This document shows positions 8,827 through 17,759 of a DNA stretch of 46,265 nt, piece by piece (positions within the stretch are counted from its first letter, which is position 1; every line of letters starts with the position of its first letter). The position numbers were made by a program, and so were the translations under genes. The notes under the pieces are model-generated. The model saw only the letters and a list, made by a program, of their open reading frames with translations. It was not told where the DNA came from and did no database searches. The stretch comes from Gammaproteobacteria bacterium (GTDB lineage Bacteria; Pseudomonadota; Gammaproteobacteria; Steroidobacterales; Woeseiaceae), in the NCBI GenBank assembly GCA_018699395.1, contig JABIQN010000001.1, forward strand, positions 67,678 through 113,942. The letters are read 5' to 3'.

Positions 8827-9485
8827 CGTGACTGCCACCGACGATTAATCAGAAACATACCTAACAGAATAACGAATGCGAAAAGGATCAGCACCAGAGA
8901 TAGTCGATGTGCTGCGGCGAAGTTGAGTGTCTCGACGTGCTCATAAATCGCGATCGAAACGACTCGTGACTCGCCTGGAATATTGCCGCCAATCATCAGA
9001 ACCACACCAAATTCACCCAGCGTGTGTGCGAATGCGAGAACGATGGCACTAATGAAGCCACGTAACGACAACGGTACGATGACAGAGAAAAATGCATCTA
9101 GCTTTGATGCGCCAAGAGTCCACGCGGCCTCAAGCTGACTGCGGGATAATGACTCGAACGCATTCTGCATCGGCTGTACCGCGAAAGGCAGACTGTATAC
9201 GCAAGATGCAATCACGAGCCCGACAAATGAGAACGTTAGAGTATCCCCGGTGAGTCGCACCCACCAACTGCCAATAGCTCCCTCTGGGCCAAGCACTATC
9301 AACAGATAGAAACCCAATACCGTTGGCGGCAATACGATAGGCATCGCGACGATCGCCTGAACGATGGGCTGCCAACGAGATCGACTTTGTGATAACCACC
9401 ACGCCAATGGTGCACCCAGAAAAATTAGCAGCATGGTCGTTACAAACGCCAACTGCAGGGATAACCAAAGGGGGGCAATGTCCAT
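8823..9485 (-). CDS. modB: Molybdate ABC transporter permease
   Basis: A 220-residue inner-membrane permease with five or six hydrophobic segments, the usual ModB size. The cytoplasmic EAA loop that docks with ModC is visible as LEAAWTLGASKLDAFFSVIVP, followed by HTLGEFGVVLMIGGNIPGES, a strongly ModB-specific sequence. Its ATG overlaps the modA stop (TAATG) and its stop overlaps the modC start, so modABC is tightly coupled. Confidence 0.93.
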   Translation of the reverse strand: MDIAPLWLSLQLAFVTTMLLIFLGAPLAWWLSQSRSRWQPIVQAIVAMPIVLPPTVLGFYLLIVLGPEGAIGSWWVRLTGDTLTFSFVGLVIASCVYSLPFAVQPMQNAFESLSRSQLEAAWTLGASKLDAFFSVIVPLSLRGFISAIVLAFAHTLGEFGVVLMIGGNIPGESRVVSIAIYEHVETLNFAAAHRLSLVLILFAFVILLGMFLINRRWQSR

Positions 9486-10243
9486 TATTCGGTAACCGTG
9501 TAGCCGCTGCTTTCGATTATTTTAATCGCTTTTGGTTCACGCAAAAAACGCATGAAGCGCCATGCTGACTCGAGATTCTTTGAGTGAGTCAATAGAACAC
9601 CTTGTTGTTCAATATCACTGTGCATGCTCGACGGTACATTCCACGTGCACGTCGCATCAACCGGCAAGCCAGCGACTACCTGAGCGCGAGCAACCAATGC
9701 GAATGTCACATTGCCGGTAACTGCGAATAGCAGTGTCTGCGAGATATTTTCACCAAATACCATTCGGCTCGAAGCGTCACGCCAATTCCCGATCGCCTGC
9801 AGATACTCCTTCGCGGCCAGACCATATGGCGCGATTTCAGGATTTGCTATTGCAAGTCTTCTATACAAGCCACCCTTGATAGCAGCAACGCATCCGCCGT
9901 CTTCAAAAGAGCTGTCCGATGACCACAACACCAATGCTCCGGTCGCGTAAGTCATTCTGGAGCCAGCGACAGTGAATTCATTTTCTTCCAGCCTCTTTGG
10001 TCGTTCGACATCTGCAGCGAGAAAAATATCGTAGGGTGCACCGTTGATGATCTGAGTATACAAATTACCGGTCGAGGCAACGCTGATCCTTATTGGAGTC
10101 TGCGTAACTGAAGTGAACTCGGCTGCAAGTTTCGCGGCAGTCCGTTGAAAATTACTAGCAACAGCGATCGTCAGGCCTTCGTTGGCCCAGGATCCGATCG
10201 GTATCAGAATGATGAGCAGGAGAAACGTTCGCGAAAAAATCAC
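9485..10243 (-). CDS. modA: Molybdate-binding periplasmic protein
   Basis: A 252-residue secreted binding protein. Residues 1-20 are a Sec signal peptide ending SWA-N. The mature protein starts LTIAVASNFQRTAAKLA, the ModA N-terminal strand and helix that supply oxyanion ligands, and continues with VASTGNLYTQI and YDIFLAADVERP, both conserved in ModA. It delivers molybdate (and probably tungstate) to ModBC. The start is a GTG nine bases after the malate synthase stop, with no good Shine-Dalgarno sequence, suggesting coupled translation from glcB. Confidence 0.92.
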   Translation of the reverse strand: MIFSRTFLLLIILIPIGSWANEGLTIAVASNFQRTAAKLAAEFTSVTQTPIRISVASTGNLYTQIINGAPYDIFLAADVERPKRLEENEFTVAGSRMTYATGALVLWSSDSSFEDGGCVAAIKGGLYRRLAIANPEIAPYGLAAKEYLQAIGNWRDASSRMVFGENISQTLLFAVTGNVTFALVARAQVVAGLPVDATCTWNVPSSMHSDIEQQGVLLTHSKNLESAWRFMRFLREPKAIKIIESSGYTVTE

Positions 10244-10252
10244 GTCAAAAAA

Positions 10253-12460
10253 TTAACGGGCAAGCTCCGCTTTCTTTTTTCGGCGATACTGGTGCAAGAG
10301 AGGTTCAGTGTAACCGTTGGGTTGGTTACAACCTTCCAGCACCAAAGCACAGGCGGCTTGAAAAGCGATGCTATTGTCAATGTCTTCACTCATACGCTTA
10401 TATGATGCATCACTGTCATTCTGATTGTCGACGACTTCCGCCATCCGTTTGAAGATCGACAGCACCTGCTCTTTGCTCGTCACACCGTGTAGCAACCAAT
10501 TCGCGATATGCTGACTGGATATCCGCAAAGTCGCACGATCTTCCATCAGGCCAACGTTAGTAATGTCCGGTACTTTCGAGCAACCGACTCCCTGATCAAT
10601 CCAGCGCACCACGTATCCGAGAATCCCCTGTGCATTGTTCTCAATCTCTCTCTGGATTTCCTCCGCCGATAGGGTAGAGACATCGCCAAGCGGTGGTGTC
10701 AATATTTTATCAAGACTGGCCAGCGGCCGGCTGGCAAGCTTCTTCTGAACTGCCTGCACGTCAACCGCATGATAATGCATCGCGTGCAGGGTGGCGGCTG
10801 TGGGTGATGGCACCCAAGCACAGCTCGCTCCAGCTTCAGGATGTGTCTGCTTCGTCTCGACCATCTGAAGCATTTCATCTGGCTTCGGCCACATCCCTTT
10901 TCCGATCTGCGCCAAACCTGGCAACCCACAACGGATGCCCACATCGACGTTCCAGTCCTCATAGGTGTGAACCCATGCCCGCTCTTTTATGGCCTCTTTG
11001 GGTAGCACCATTCCAGCCTGCATGCTGGTGTGAATTTCGTCTCCGGTACGATCCAGAAAACCGGTATTAATAAAAACAACTCTGCCTTTCGCTGCCTTTA
11101 TGCAAAGGGGTAAATTAACAGTGGTGCGACGTTCCTCATCCATGATGCCGACCTTGATCGTGTTTTCCTCCAGATCAAATAATTGCTCAACGCGGCTAAA
11201 GAGTATGTCTGTATACGCAACTTCTGCCGGACCGTGCATCTTCGGCTTCACAATATAGATACTGCCTGTACAGCTGTTCGGCTGCAGTCCGTCACGACGG
11301 CGATCGGTGAGTGCAGAGGCCACGGTGACAATTGCATCTAGGATGCCTTCGAACACTTCGTCGCCGGCAGCATCGAGAATCGCGTCATTTGACATCAGGT
11401 GACCGACATTTCTGATCAACAGCAGACTTCGCCCAGACAGGACCAATTCTTCGTTGTTGAAGGAGGTGTACACCCGATCTTTTGCAAGAGCTCGAGTCAC
11501 CTCTTTACCGCCTTTCATGAAACTCGCAGTCAGATCACCACGCATCAATCCCAGCCAATTGCGATACACGCTCACCTTGTCAGCAGCATCAACGGCAGTT
11601 ACTGAATCTTCGCAGTCTTGAATAACGGTTAGCGCCGATTCGAGAACCACGTCAGCAAGGTTTGCGGTAGCGTCCTTCCCAATTGGATGATCGGGATTTA
11701 TCAGTAATTCGATATGCAGACCGTTGTTGCGAAACAAGAACTGCATGCGAGATTCACTTTCTTTGAACCCGACAAATTGCTCGGGCGACTTGAGGTTCAG
11801 TGTCTCACCATTCGCATGAGACGCGACGAAGCGCACACCGTCTTCGCCATGGTCTATTCCGTAAGCATTCACATCACCATGACTCGCACCGGCGAGCGGA
11901 AGAGTTTTGTCAAGAAACTCTGTTGCGTAACGTATAACCGCTGCGCCGCGGCGAGCGTTATAAGCGCCAGTACTCCCCCTACCCTCATCTTCGGCAATAA
12001 CATCCGTACCATACAAAGCATCATAAAGACTGCCCCAGCGTGCGTTGGCTGCATTGATTGCGAAGCGAGCGTTGCTCACGGGTACGACAAGCTGTGGGCC
12101 GGCGACACTGGCGAGCTCTGCATCTACATTCATAGTTTCGATCTTCACGAATGTGTCGCTTGGCTCGAGGTACGAGATATCCTTCAGGAACGCGACGTAT
12201 TCGTCGTGATCCCAGTCGCTTCCTTGCCGAGCCTTGTGCCAGTCGTCGATCTTATCCTGAAGCTCATCGCGAATTTTTAACAGCTCATGATTTTTGGGAG
12301 TGAGGTCGTTAATGATCGACTCGACGCCACTCCAGAACATCGCATATTCAAATCCGATCGCAGGAAGGAGCTCTGTCTCCACGAAATCTGCAAATATCGG
12401 ATTAATACTTAATCCGCCGATGATTCTGTTGTTTTCGTCTGACAAGGAATGGCCCTTCAT
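10253..12460 (-). CDS. glcB: Malate synthase G
   Basis: A 735-residue enzyme condensing glyoxylate and acetyl-CoA to malate; the size and domain order fit the monomeric G isoform (about 720 residues). Visible landmarks include SRARW-equivalent NARWGSLYDALYGTD near 135-150, the barrel stretch LLLIRNVGHLMSNDAILD near 350, the region IYIVKPKMHGPAEVAY near 400, and the C-terminal plug with SCAWVPSPTAATLHAMHYH. It serves the glyoxylate shunt or glycolate use. It heads a minus-strand run with modABC only nine bases downstream. No isocitrate lyase or glycolate oxidase gene is in the window. Confidence 0.95.
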   Translation of the reverse strand: MKGHSLSDENNRIIGGLSINPIFADFVETELLPAIGFEYAMFWSGVESIINDLTPKNHELLKIRDELQDKIDDWHKARQGSDWDHDEYVAFLKDISYLEPSDTFVKIETMNVDAELASVAGPQLVVPVSNARFAINAANARWGSLYDALYGTDVIAEDEGRGSTGAYNARRGAAVIRYATEFLDKTLPLAGASHGDVNAYGIDHGEDGVRFVASHANGETLNLKSPEQFVGFKESESRMQFLFRNNGLHIELLINPDHPIGKDATANLADVVLESALTVIQDCEDSVTAVDAADKVSVYRNWLGLMRGDLTASFMKGGKEVTRALAKDRVYTSFNNEELVLSGRSLLLIRNVGHLMSNDAILDAAGDEVFEGILDAIVTVASALTDRRRDGLQPNSCTGSIYIVKPKMHGPAEVAYTDILFSRVEQLFDLEENTIKVGIMDEERRTTVNLPLCIKAAKGRVVFINTGFLDRTGDEIHTSMQAGMVLPKEAIKERAWVHTYEDWNVDVGIRCGLPGLAQIGKGMWPKPDEMLQMVETKQTHPEAGASCAWVPSPTAATLHAMHYHAVDVQAVQKKLASRPLASLDKILTPPLGDVSTLSAEEIQREIENNAQGILGYVVRWIDQGVGCSKVPDITNVGLMEDRATLRISSQHIANWLLHGVTSKEQVLSIFKRMAEVVDNQNDSDASYKRMSEDIDNSIAFQAACALVLEGCNQPNGYTEPLLHQYRRKKKAELAR

Positions 12461-12864
12461 TGATAGGAGATCGGAAGTCGTACGCTATAATACTTTGTGA
12501 CTATTAAAATTTCACACTGTTAGTCTCACAAGAGAACGGGCGTGGCAGTCCAACACGGTTTAAAGCGCAAGGAATACCTTCTTGTCAATAAAATCAAAAG
12601 GTTACGTTGGCATAATCGGTTAGCACTCGAAGTGCCTATCCATTCGCTGTACCTAGATCAACACAAAGGCGGGGCGTCGATCTCCTGATTATTGTCACCA
12701 GGCTCAGAATCGTGGGCAGTTTTGCAGGCAGCTATCTAGCAAAACGCATAGAGTGAGATAAACTCAGGGTCTGGTCCGGCTATTTTCTAATCATCATGGG
12801 TATCTACATACTCGTTCGCTCAGCACCTGCCGCACTTGGACTCACCTTCTAGCGGAATTCGAAA
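12461..12864. other. 404-base intergenic region between divergent glcB and DUF442 genes
   Basis: This gap must hold the promoters for both flanking genes. TATAAT occurs on the plus strand at 12486-12491, without a well-spaced -35. A GTG-initiated open frame at 12542-12688 (48 residues, basic, beginning VAVQHGLKRKEY) is present on the plus strand, but it has no clear ribosome site and no recognised family. The rest shows nothing I can name, and there is no strong hairpin. Confidence 0.4.
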
Positions 12865-13191
12865 ATGAATATTTCAAGAATTGCAGATAATTACGCCGTG
12901 GCACCACAGATTTTCCCTGGCGATCTTGACGAGATCGTGGCGGCTGGTTTCCGTGCGGTGATCTGTAATCGCCCGGACCATGAAGAGCTCGGTCAACCTA
13001 CAGTGGATGCTATTTCTGTAGAATGCATAAGAGTCGGAATATCATTCCACTACATTCCGGTCTCCGGCATGCAGATAGCACACGAGGCTATTCAGGAACA
13101 ACTTCGCATCATCGACGAATGTGATGGACCAGTGCTAGCTTACTGCCGGTCGGGACAGCGATCAGCCATCATTTGGCAAGCGAGCACCTGA
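12865..13191 (+). CDS. DUF442/TIGR01244-type phosphatase-like protein, C-terminally shortened
   Basis: A 108-residue protein of the family related to the N-terminal domain of Blh (beta-lactamase hydrolase-like protein), with a tyrosine-phosphatase-like fold. Hallmarks are the start motif DNYAVAPQI, ICNRPDHEE near 35 and the C-x5-R loop as AYCRSGQRSA near 92-101, which supplies the nucleophilic cysteine and the arginine. Roles proposed for relatives lie in sulfide and thiol metabolism. Family members I know continue some 25-30 residues past this loop (a final helix pair ending in a GYDL motif). Here the frame stops nine residues after the loop, exactly where it meets a degraded gene on the other strand, so the 3' end was probably lost by deletion. 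Confidence 0.7.
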   Translation: MNISRIADNYAVAPQIFPGDLDEIVAAGFRAVICNRPDHEELGQPTVDAISVECIRVGISFHYIPVSGMQIAHEAIQEQLRIIDECDGPVLAYCRSGQRSAIIWQAST

Positions 13192-13445
13192 ATTTTCGCA
13201 TACCGCTGATCCAACGATCGTAGTCACCAGCTTTGCGTTGTATATAAGTCGTTACCGGTGGGTGCGTTAGGATTATGAAGCGTCCTTCGAGGGCCTGTTC
13301 CACGATGATATTCGCAACGTCGTCAGTTTGCAGGATCCCGTCGAGCTCATTACCACCAAAGCCCCCCCCTCTTCAGTTGCCCCCGAATCGTCTTGCAAGA
13401 CGAGTAGCAACAGCTTGTGGGCAGACGACGGAAGCTCGAACGCCA
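13169..13445 (-). pseudogene. Remnant of a short-chain dehydrogenase (C-terminal part, in-frame stop)
   Basis: Reading the minus strand in one frame gives VRASVVCPQAVATRL, then an in-frame TGA at 13375-13373, then LDGILQTDDVANIIVE, FIILTHPPVTTYIQRKA and DYDRWISGMRK before a TGA at 13169. This is the familiar C-terminal third of SDR oxidoreductases (VCPQ.V..., a D-DVA..IV segment, then FLILPHPEV-like and DYDRWL.GMR-like motifs). The N-terminal cofactor domain and catalytic YxxxK are absent. The frame may continue to about 13490, where it runs into the FAD oxidoreductase gene. An 8-base C-run (13362-13369) lies beside the stop. It overlaps the 3' end of the shortened DUF442 gene. Confidence 0.7.
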
Positions 13446-13491
13446 ATGGCTGCCGCGGTATAAAAACTATCAGGATGATTGGTCACATCAC

Positions 13492-14853
13492 TCATATAGT
13501 TGACTGGGGTTTTATCGGGCTACCGTCAAAAAATCGGCTCAGCCTGAATTCGGAAATGTCGATGCCTGAATCGGAACCGCTCAACATACCAGCGATAACC
13601 TTACCTGCCCCAGGTCCGATACCAAAACCGTGACCGCTGAATCCGGTCGCTATGTGAAAGCCTGGCAGATTGCCGATGGAGTCGATCACGGGAACGACGT
13701 CCGGCGTCGCTTCAATCATACCAGCCCAGGCCTCTACGAACGGCGTCGCTGCCAGTTGCGGGAATATTGTATCCAGACTTCGCCGAATGGCTTTAAGTAC
13801 GCGAGGTGTTGGGGACGGATTAAGCACTCGCGTCTCCTCGAAAGGTGATGCTTTATCAAGCGACCAGGTTCGGGGTGTGTTCCATTCGTCGACAAACTCT
13901 TGTCCAAAAGAAAGCCGTAGATGCCCAAAATCCATCAACATGGCCGGCACAAATTTGTTGAAATAGCGGAAAGAAGACGGTGTTATCGAATGTTCTGACA
14001 CCGCCCCAGACGCAACTGTGTATCCGCCATCCTGACGGCGGCGAATTCCCAAACTATCACCAAACATCGCACCATTCAGAACGTTCTCTGCCGGTGCTGT
14101 TCTTGCTACGGTTCCTCGTATCTTGAGTTGCGGCACGTTGATGTTCAAAGAGCGGCAAAACATTGACGTCCAGGCACCAGCGGCACATAAAACCGTCGAC
14201 GTTTTTATCGTGCCGCTTTCAGTAACAACCGCGGACACAGCGCCGCCTGACGTTTCGATTCCTCGCACCGCACAAGCCGTTAAAACTTTCGCATCGTGCT
14301 GCACGGCAGCTCTTGCAATTGCAGGTGTCGCTAGGTGCGGCTCTGCACGGCCGTCACTTTCTGTGTACATCGCGCCAGCCCAACCCAGTGCTGAGCCATG
14401 TACGAGTTGCTGCAATTCCTTAGACCCTATCAGGCGCGTGCCAATATCGTATTCTTTGGCTATGCTCAACCAGTCTTCTTGTTCCTGCAATTCTTTTTCA
14501 GAGTTCGCTGTCCAAAAACAACCGCCGCGCGCAAATCCGACATCCTCGCCAATTTCTTCCTTAAGACCTTCCCAGATGCGCATACTCTCGAGGACCATGG
14601 GAATTTCTCTGCTATCCCTGCCCTGCACACGCACCCAACCCCAATTCCGTCCTGATTGTTCTCCCGCGATATGGCCCTTCTCGCAAAGCACTACATCAAT
14701 ACCTTTTTTGGCGAGAAACCAGGCCGTGGATACGCCAACGATACCACCACCGATGATGACGACGTCAGCCGCAGCCGGCACTGCCTCAGGAGGCTCGAGC
14801 GATTGTGCCCAAGTTTGCGAAACGGTATTTTCGAGGAATGGATCAATCATCAT
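13492..14853 (-). CDS. DAO-family FAD-dependent oxidoreductase (D-amino acid/glycine/sarcosine oxidase type)
   Basis: A 453-residue flavoenzyme. The dinucleotide-binding motif VVIIGGGIVGVSTAWFLAK (about 31-49) is followed by the acidic residue in VVLCEKG and by GEQSGRNWGWVR, typical of DAO proteins with an extended N-terminus. AAGAWTSMF near 225 and the C-terminal GFHIATGFSGHGFGIGPGAG flavin-contact region complete the domain. It oxidises a secondary or primary amine of an amino acid; the substrate is not evident. It is monocistronic as far as seen, with the SDR remnant directly downstream. Confidence 0.85.
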   Translation of the reverse strand: MMIDPFLENTVSQTWAQSLEPPEAVPAAADVVIIGGGIVGVSTAWFLAKKGIDVVLCEKGHIAGEQSGRNWGWVRVQGRDSREIPMVLESMRIWEGLKEEIGEDVGFARGGCFWTANSEKELQEQEDWLSIAKEYDIGTRLIGSKELQQLVHGSALGWAGAMYTESDGRAEPHLATPAIARAAVQHDAKVLTACAVRGIETSGGAVSAVVTESGTIKTSTVLCAAGAWTSMFCRSLNINVPQLKIRGTVARTAPAENVLNGAMFGDSLGIRRRQDGGYTVASGAVSEHSITPSSFRYFNKFVPAMLMDFGHLRLSFGQEFVDEWNTPRTWSLDKASPFEETRVLNPSPTPRVLKAIRRSLDTIFPQLAATPFVEAWAGMIEATPDVVPVIDSIGNLPGFHIATGFSGHGFGIGPGAGKVIAGMLSGSDSGIDISEFRLSRFFDGSPIKPQSTI

Positions 14854-15029
14854 TCAGATTCTTAAGATTACGAGTCTCATTATGCAAGAAACAACATTCT
14901 GATCATATGCTATGGAGGACAAAGCCGCCTGCCACTAGTTGCTCGATGCCAACCCACTACCCTAATTTCTTTGTCGAAAAATAGTCCAAAAAAATGCTCA
15001 AATACTAACCATACTGATATGCTATCCGG

Positions 15030-15683
15030 ATGCCATCCCACGTCTATTTCGACCTCGACGGTACGCTAACCGATTCGTTCGAGGGCATTAGCAAGTGTAT
15101 TCTTTACGCCGTCGATAAGCTCGGGGTTCCACGTCCATCCGATGAGTATTTGGAGTTTTGTATCGGCCCACCTTTATATGACACATTTCCAAAAATGGTC
15201 GGCGAAGAACTTACGTTAAAAGCGATTAATCTGTATCGCGAACGATTTAATGAAATCGGTTGGCTCGAAAATAAACCCTATGACGGAATTCATGAGGCGC
15301 TGGCCTCCATTGCTGATGCTGGTTACACATTGTTCGTCGCAACCAGCAAGCCCAGGATCATGGCGCAACGGATCATTGATCATTTCGAAATGAGGCCGTA
15401 CTTCGAGAGAGTATTTGGCAGCGAATTTGACGGTACTCATGCAAACAAAATCACTTTATTGCGATACGCAATCGAAGAAATTCCAGGCGCCTTCGATCGC
15501 GTGATGATTGGAGATAGGAAGTATGATCTCATCGGCGCAATCGCAAATAACATGCAACCGATAGGCGTATCGTATGGCTACGGATCGATCGAAGAACTTA
15601 CAGGCGCAGGTGCCGTCTCAATCGTTGACAATCCAGCATGCTTAAAAGAGGCCATTGAAAACGTATTTTCCATCAGCCATTAG
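15030..15683 (+). CDS. HAD-family phosphatase, phosphoglycolate-phosphatase-like
   Basis: A 217-residue HAD hydrolase. Motif I is FDLDGTLTDS with the nucleophile Asp8 and the acid/base Asp10; motif II is the threonine/serine in VATSKPR near 107, motif III lysine follows, and motif IV is MIGDRKYDLIGA near 165-176. A four-helix cap lies between residues 18 and 85, with the glycine-rich CIGPPLYDTF loop seen in Gph/PpaX-like members. Phosphoglycolate phosphatase would fit with malate synthase G elsewhere in the window, but the substrate is not proven. Confidence 0.83.
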   Translation: MPSHVYFDLDGTLTDSFEGISKCILYAVDKLGVPRPSDEYLEFCIGPPLYDTFPKMVGEELTLKAINLYRERFNEIGWLENKPYDGIHEALASIADAGYTLFVATSKPRIMAQRIIDHFEMRPYFERVFGSEFDGTHANKITLLRYAIEEIPGAFDRVMIGDRKYDLIGAIANNMQPIGVSYGYGSIEELTGAGAVSIVDNPACLKEAIENVFSISH

Positions 15684-15744
15684 TCAAACCATCGATTAGC
15701 AGTATGGCACTATTCGGCAACAAGCTGATTTACGATACTCTGAA

Positions 15745-16335
15745 CTAGGGCGATTTCGTTCGCGCCAACCACGACGGATGCTCGTAGACGACAACATCTA
15801 CCGTATCGCCGCTTTTTATTTCCCCAGCAACCTCGACCACGCCGACAAGGCCACGACTTAGTTTCGCCGCTTTTGAAAAATCCGTATTCTCAAGTTGCTT
15901 GCCCGATCGTGTCTGCAGCGACTCAGCAAGCCTCTTGCCCATGTCGAGACATGGCGGATTGAACTCCTCGACTTGAAGCTCCGCCCCGGACGGAAATCGA
16001 AACGTAGTGCCTCGCGGCAATCTGGAAAATTCGGGTATCCCCTCGAAACAAAGATTGGCACTAACTGCCGCCGCGGTTAATGGCTTAACAAGATCCATAT
16101 CCTCAGTAATTTGAACCAGATCTTCAACCGAAACTGCAGACCAGAGCCTCTCATTGCGACGCACTGTTCCTTCTGGCTGCTTGTCGGTAAGGGCCCATGT
16201 GGCTCGCTTAGGTGAGCCATGGCGGTCACTGACGACACCCTCTATTTCGACCATAATCGAAGGTTGCTCATTCTTGCTGAATTGACCACTCGCACCGGCA
16301 TGAACGGATACGACTACAGCCTTCAATTTATTCAC
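15745..16335 (-). CDS. MOSC domain protein
   Basis: A 196-residue stand-alone MOSC domain, the beta-strand-rich fold that carries sulfur to the molybdenum cofactor or binds it in amidoxime-reducing proteins. The expected conserved cysteine is present in FNPPCLDMGKRL (Cys129), preceded by the FRFPSGAELQVEEF strand pair. HVxG-like residues at SDRHGSPKR (37-45) match the N-terminal part of the domain. It stands convergent to the HAD gene. With modABC in the same window, it hints that molybdoenzymes are used by the host, though none is encoded here. Confidence 0.82.
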   Translation of the reverse strand: MNKLKAVVVSVHAGASGQFSKNEQPSIMVEIEGVVSDRHGSPKRATWALTDKQPEGTVRRNERLWSAVSVEDLVQITEDMDLVKPLTAAAVSANLCFEGIPEFSRLPRGTTFRFPSGAELQVEEFNPPCLDMGKRLAESLQTRSGKQLENTDFSKAAKLSRGLVGVVEVAGEIKSGDTVDVVVYEHPSWLARTKSP

Positions 16336-16577
16336 GCGTCTTCCTCACTTTCAAAATCAGCCAAGATAGTGCATACCCACCCTCAAATTTGCAAAAATTT
16401 TTACCCACGATCGAACAGCTCGTTTTGCTCACCATTCATAATGGCGTAAAGTGGCGACGCAAGACGGACCGCTTATTATGTCAATGACGGCATGTATGGC
16501 GAGCTTTGAGAGCTGCTCTTCAAAGGCGGGCACAAGATTCCTTTCGATTACTGGCGAGGGTGTTCTGCTCCCCCAAA

Positions 16578-17759
16578 TTAGAGCTCGACGCCTAGCTCCG
16601 ATACGGGTGCTGCCAGGGTAGCCAGAAAAGCTTCCAACTGATGGAGCTCAGTAACATTAAGCCCGAGCGGCTCAGCCTCATTGTGACCGATCATTGCATC
16701 CGGCGCTTTGTTGTAATGATCCAAAACGTCAGCGATGCTTGACAACTGTCCCTTGTGCATGAATGGCGCGGTATGCTCGAGATTCCGTAACGATGGTGTC
16801 TTGGTGGCTCCAATCAATTCGATTCCAGATCGCGCGAAGTCGAGCTCTGGACAAAACCCAGTAGAGTCATCGCTGTAGATGCTCCGACAGTTGAATTCGC
16901 TACCGAAAACCTCTCTCACGCCGCCCGCTCTCGCCTTATCGGGTACATCGCCAGGAAAATTAAGCACCCCCGTATTGTGAAATTCATGGTTCGTCAATAG
17001 CGGTCCGTTGTGACACTGCGTACAGTTTGCTTCGTTAATGAATAGACGTAATCCTGCTATCTCGTCTGCACTCAGTATCTCGCGTTGCGCGCCCCCTCTA
17101 ACGAGAGCCGCAACGTATTCGTCGAAACGAGACGTCGTTGGCATGATAGTCCGCTCGAATGCGGCGATCGACTTACCGATGTTTGCGAACGCAGTGTTCA
17201 GTTCGACCTCATCGGATCCTGCGGTATCTTGCAGCGGACCAAACAACGCTTCGTAGGTCATTCGGTAGTCTGCGTCCCCAAAAACAATGTCGACGACCTG
17301 CGTCCTATTGGTTCCGTGCTCATGTGCATTTTCCAGCGGCGCAAGTGCTTGCGCCCATTGGCTATCTCTACGTCCATCCCAGTATTGCCAGGGACTGTAC
17401 TGAGAACCAACAATACTGGGTGTGTTGCGGTCGCTCAATCCTAATGCTCGCGCTTTTTTCAGTCCATCGGTGAATCGACGTGCTACCTGATGGCAAGTCG
17501 CACAAGAAACTCCACCGTTAGCGCTCAAGCGAACATCGAAAAATAATTTTCGGCCAAACTCAGCTGCGATTGCATTGTTTGCGACAGCATTGCTCGGGTC
17601 GTCGGGTAAATCCGGCAAGGATTCCAACCACAGGGATTTAAGAATCGTGACTTCGACCTCAGTCCATTCTGGCGCCTCGGATGAGCCTCTGTCGCAAGCA
17701 CTAACGAACAGACTAAACGCAGCCAAAAGTACAGCGAGCTTAAGAAGCTCAGAGCTCAT
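16578..17759 (-). CDS. Di-haem cytochrome c peroxidase family lipoprotein (CcpA/MauG group)
   Basis: A 393-residue exported protein. Residues 1-22 are a lipoprotein signal with lipobox FVSAC (Cys22). Two haem-binding motifs are present: CATCH at 86-90 and CTQCH at 246-250, the spacing typical of bacterial di-haem peroxidases. Family landmarks include FGRKLFFDVRLSANG before the first haem, RNTPSI and W-DGR near 125-130, and TPSLRNLEHTAPFMHKGQ near the end, where the methionine is a possible axial ligand. It likely reduces hydrogen peroxide or modifies a partner protein in the periplasm. Its ATG overlaps the stop of the YtkA-like gene (ATGA), so the two work or at least are made together. Confidence 0.88.
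   Translation of the reverse strand: MSSELLKLAVLLAAFSLFVSACDRGSSEAPEWTEVEVTILKSLWLESLPDLPDDPSNAVANNAIAAEFGRKLFFDVRLSANGGVSCATCHQVARRFTDGLKKARALGLSDRNTPSIVGSQYSPWQYWDGRRDSQWAQALAPLENAHEHGTNRTQVVDIVFGDADYRMTYEALFGPLQDTAGSDEVELNTAFANIGKSIAAFERTIMPTTSRFDEYVAALVRGGAQREILSADEIAGLRLFINEANCTQCHNGPLLTNHEFHNTGVLNFPGDVPDKARAGGVREVFGSEFNCRSIYSDDSTGFCPELDFARSGIELIGATKTPSLRNLEHTAPFMHKGQLSSIADVLDHYNKAPDAMIGHNEAEPLGLNVTELHQLEAFLATLAAPVSELGVEL

Noticed and set aside
11714-12280. 188-codon plus-strand frame inside the malate synthase gene
   Set aside because: Fully antisense to conserved malate synthase G sequence; composition is that of a shadow frame.
9485-12460. Moco riboswitch or ModE site upstream of modABC
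   Set aside because: Only nine bases separate glcB and modA, leaving no room for a riboswitch, and no ModE-like palindrome was seen ahead of glcB.
13360-13375. Apparent frameshift at the C-run in the SDR remnant
   Set aside because: Careful counting (eight C, then five C) keeps both halves in the same frame; the lesion is an in-frame TGA, not a shift.
14123-14902. 259-codon plus-strand frame opposite the FAD oxidoreductase
   Set aside because: Antisense to a well-supported DAO-family gene; rich in Ser, Pro and Cys with no recognisable motif.
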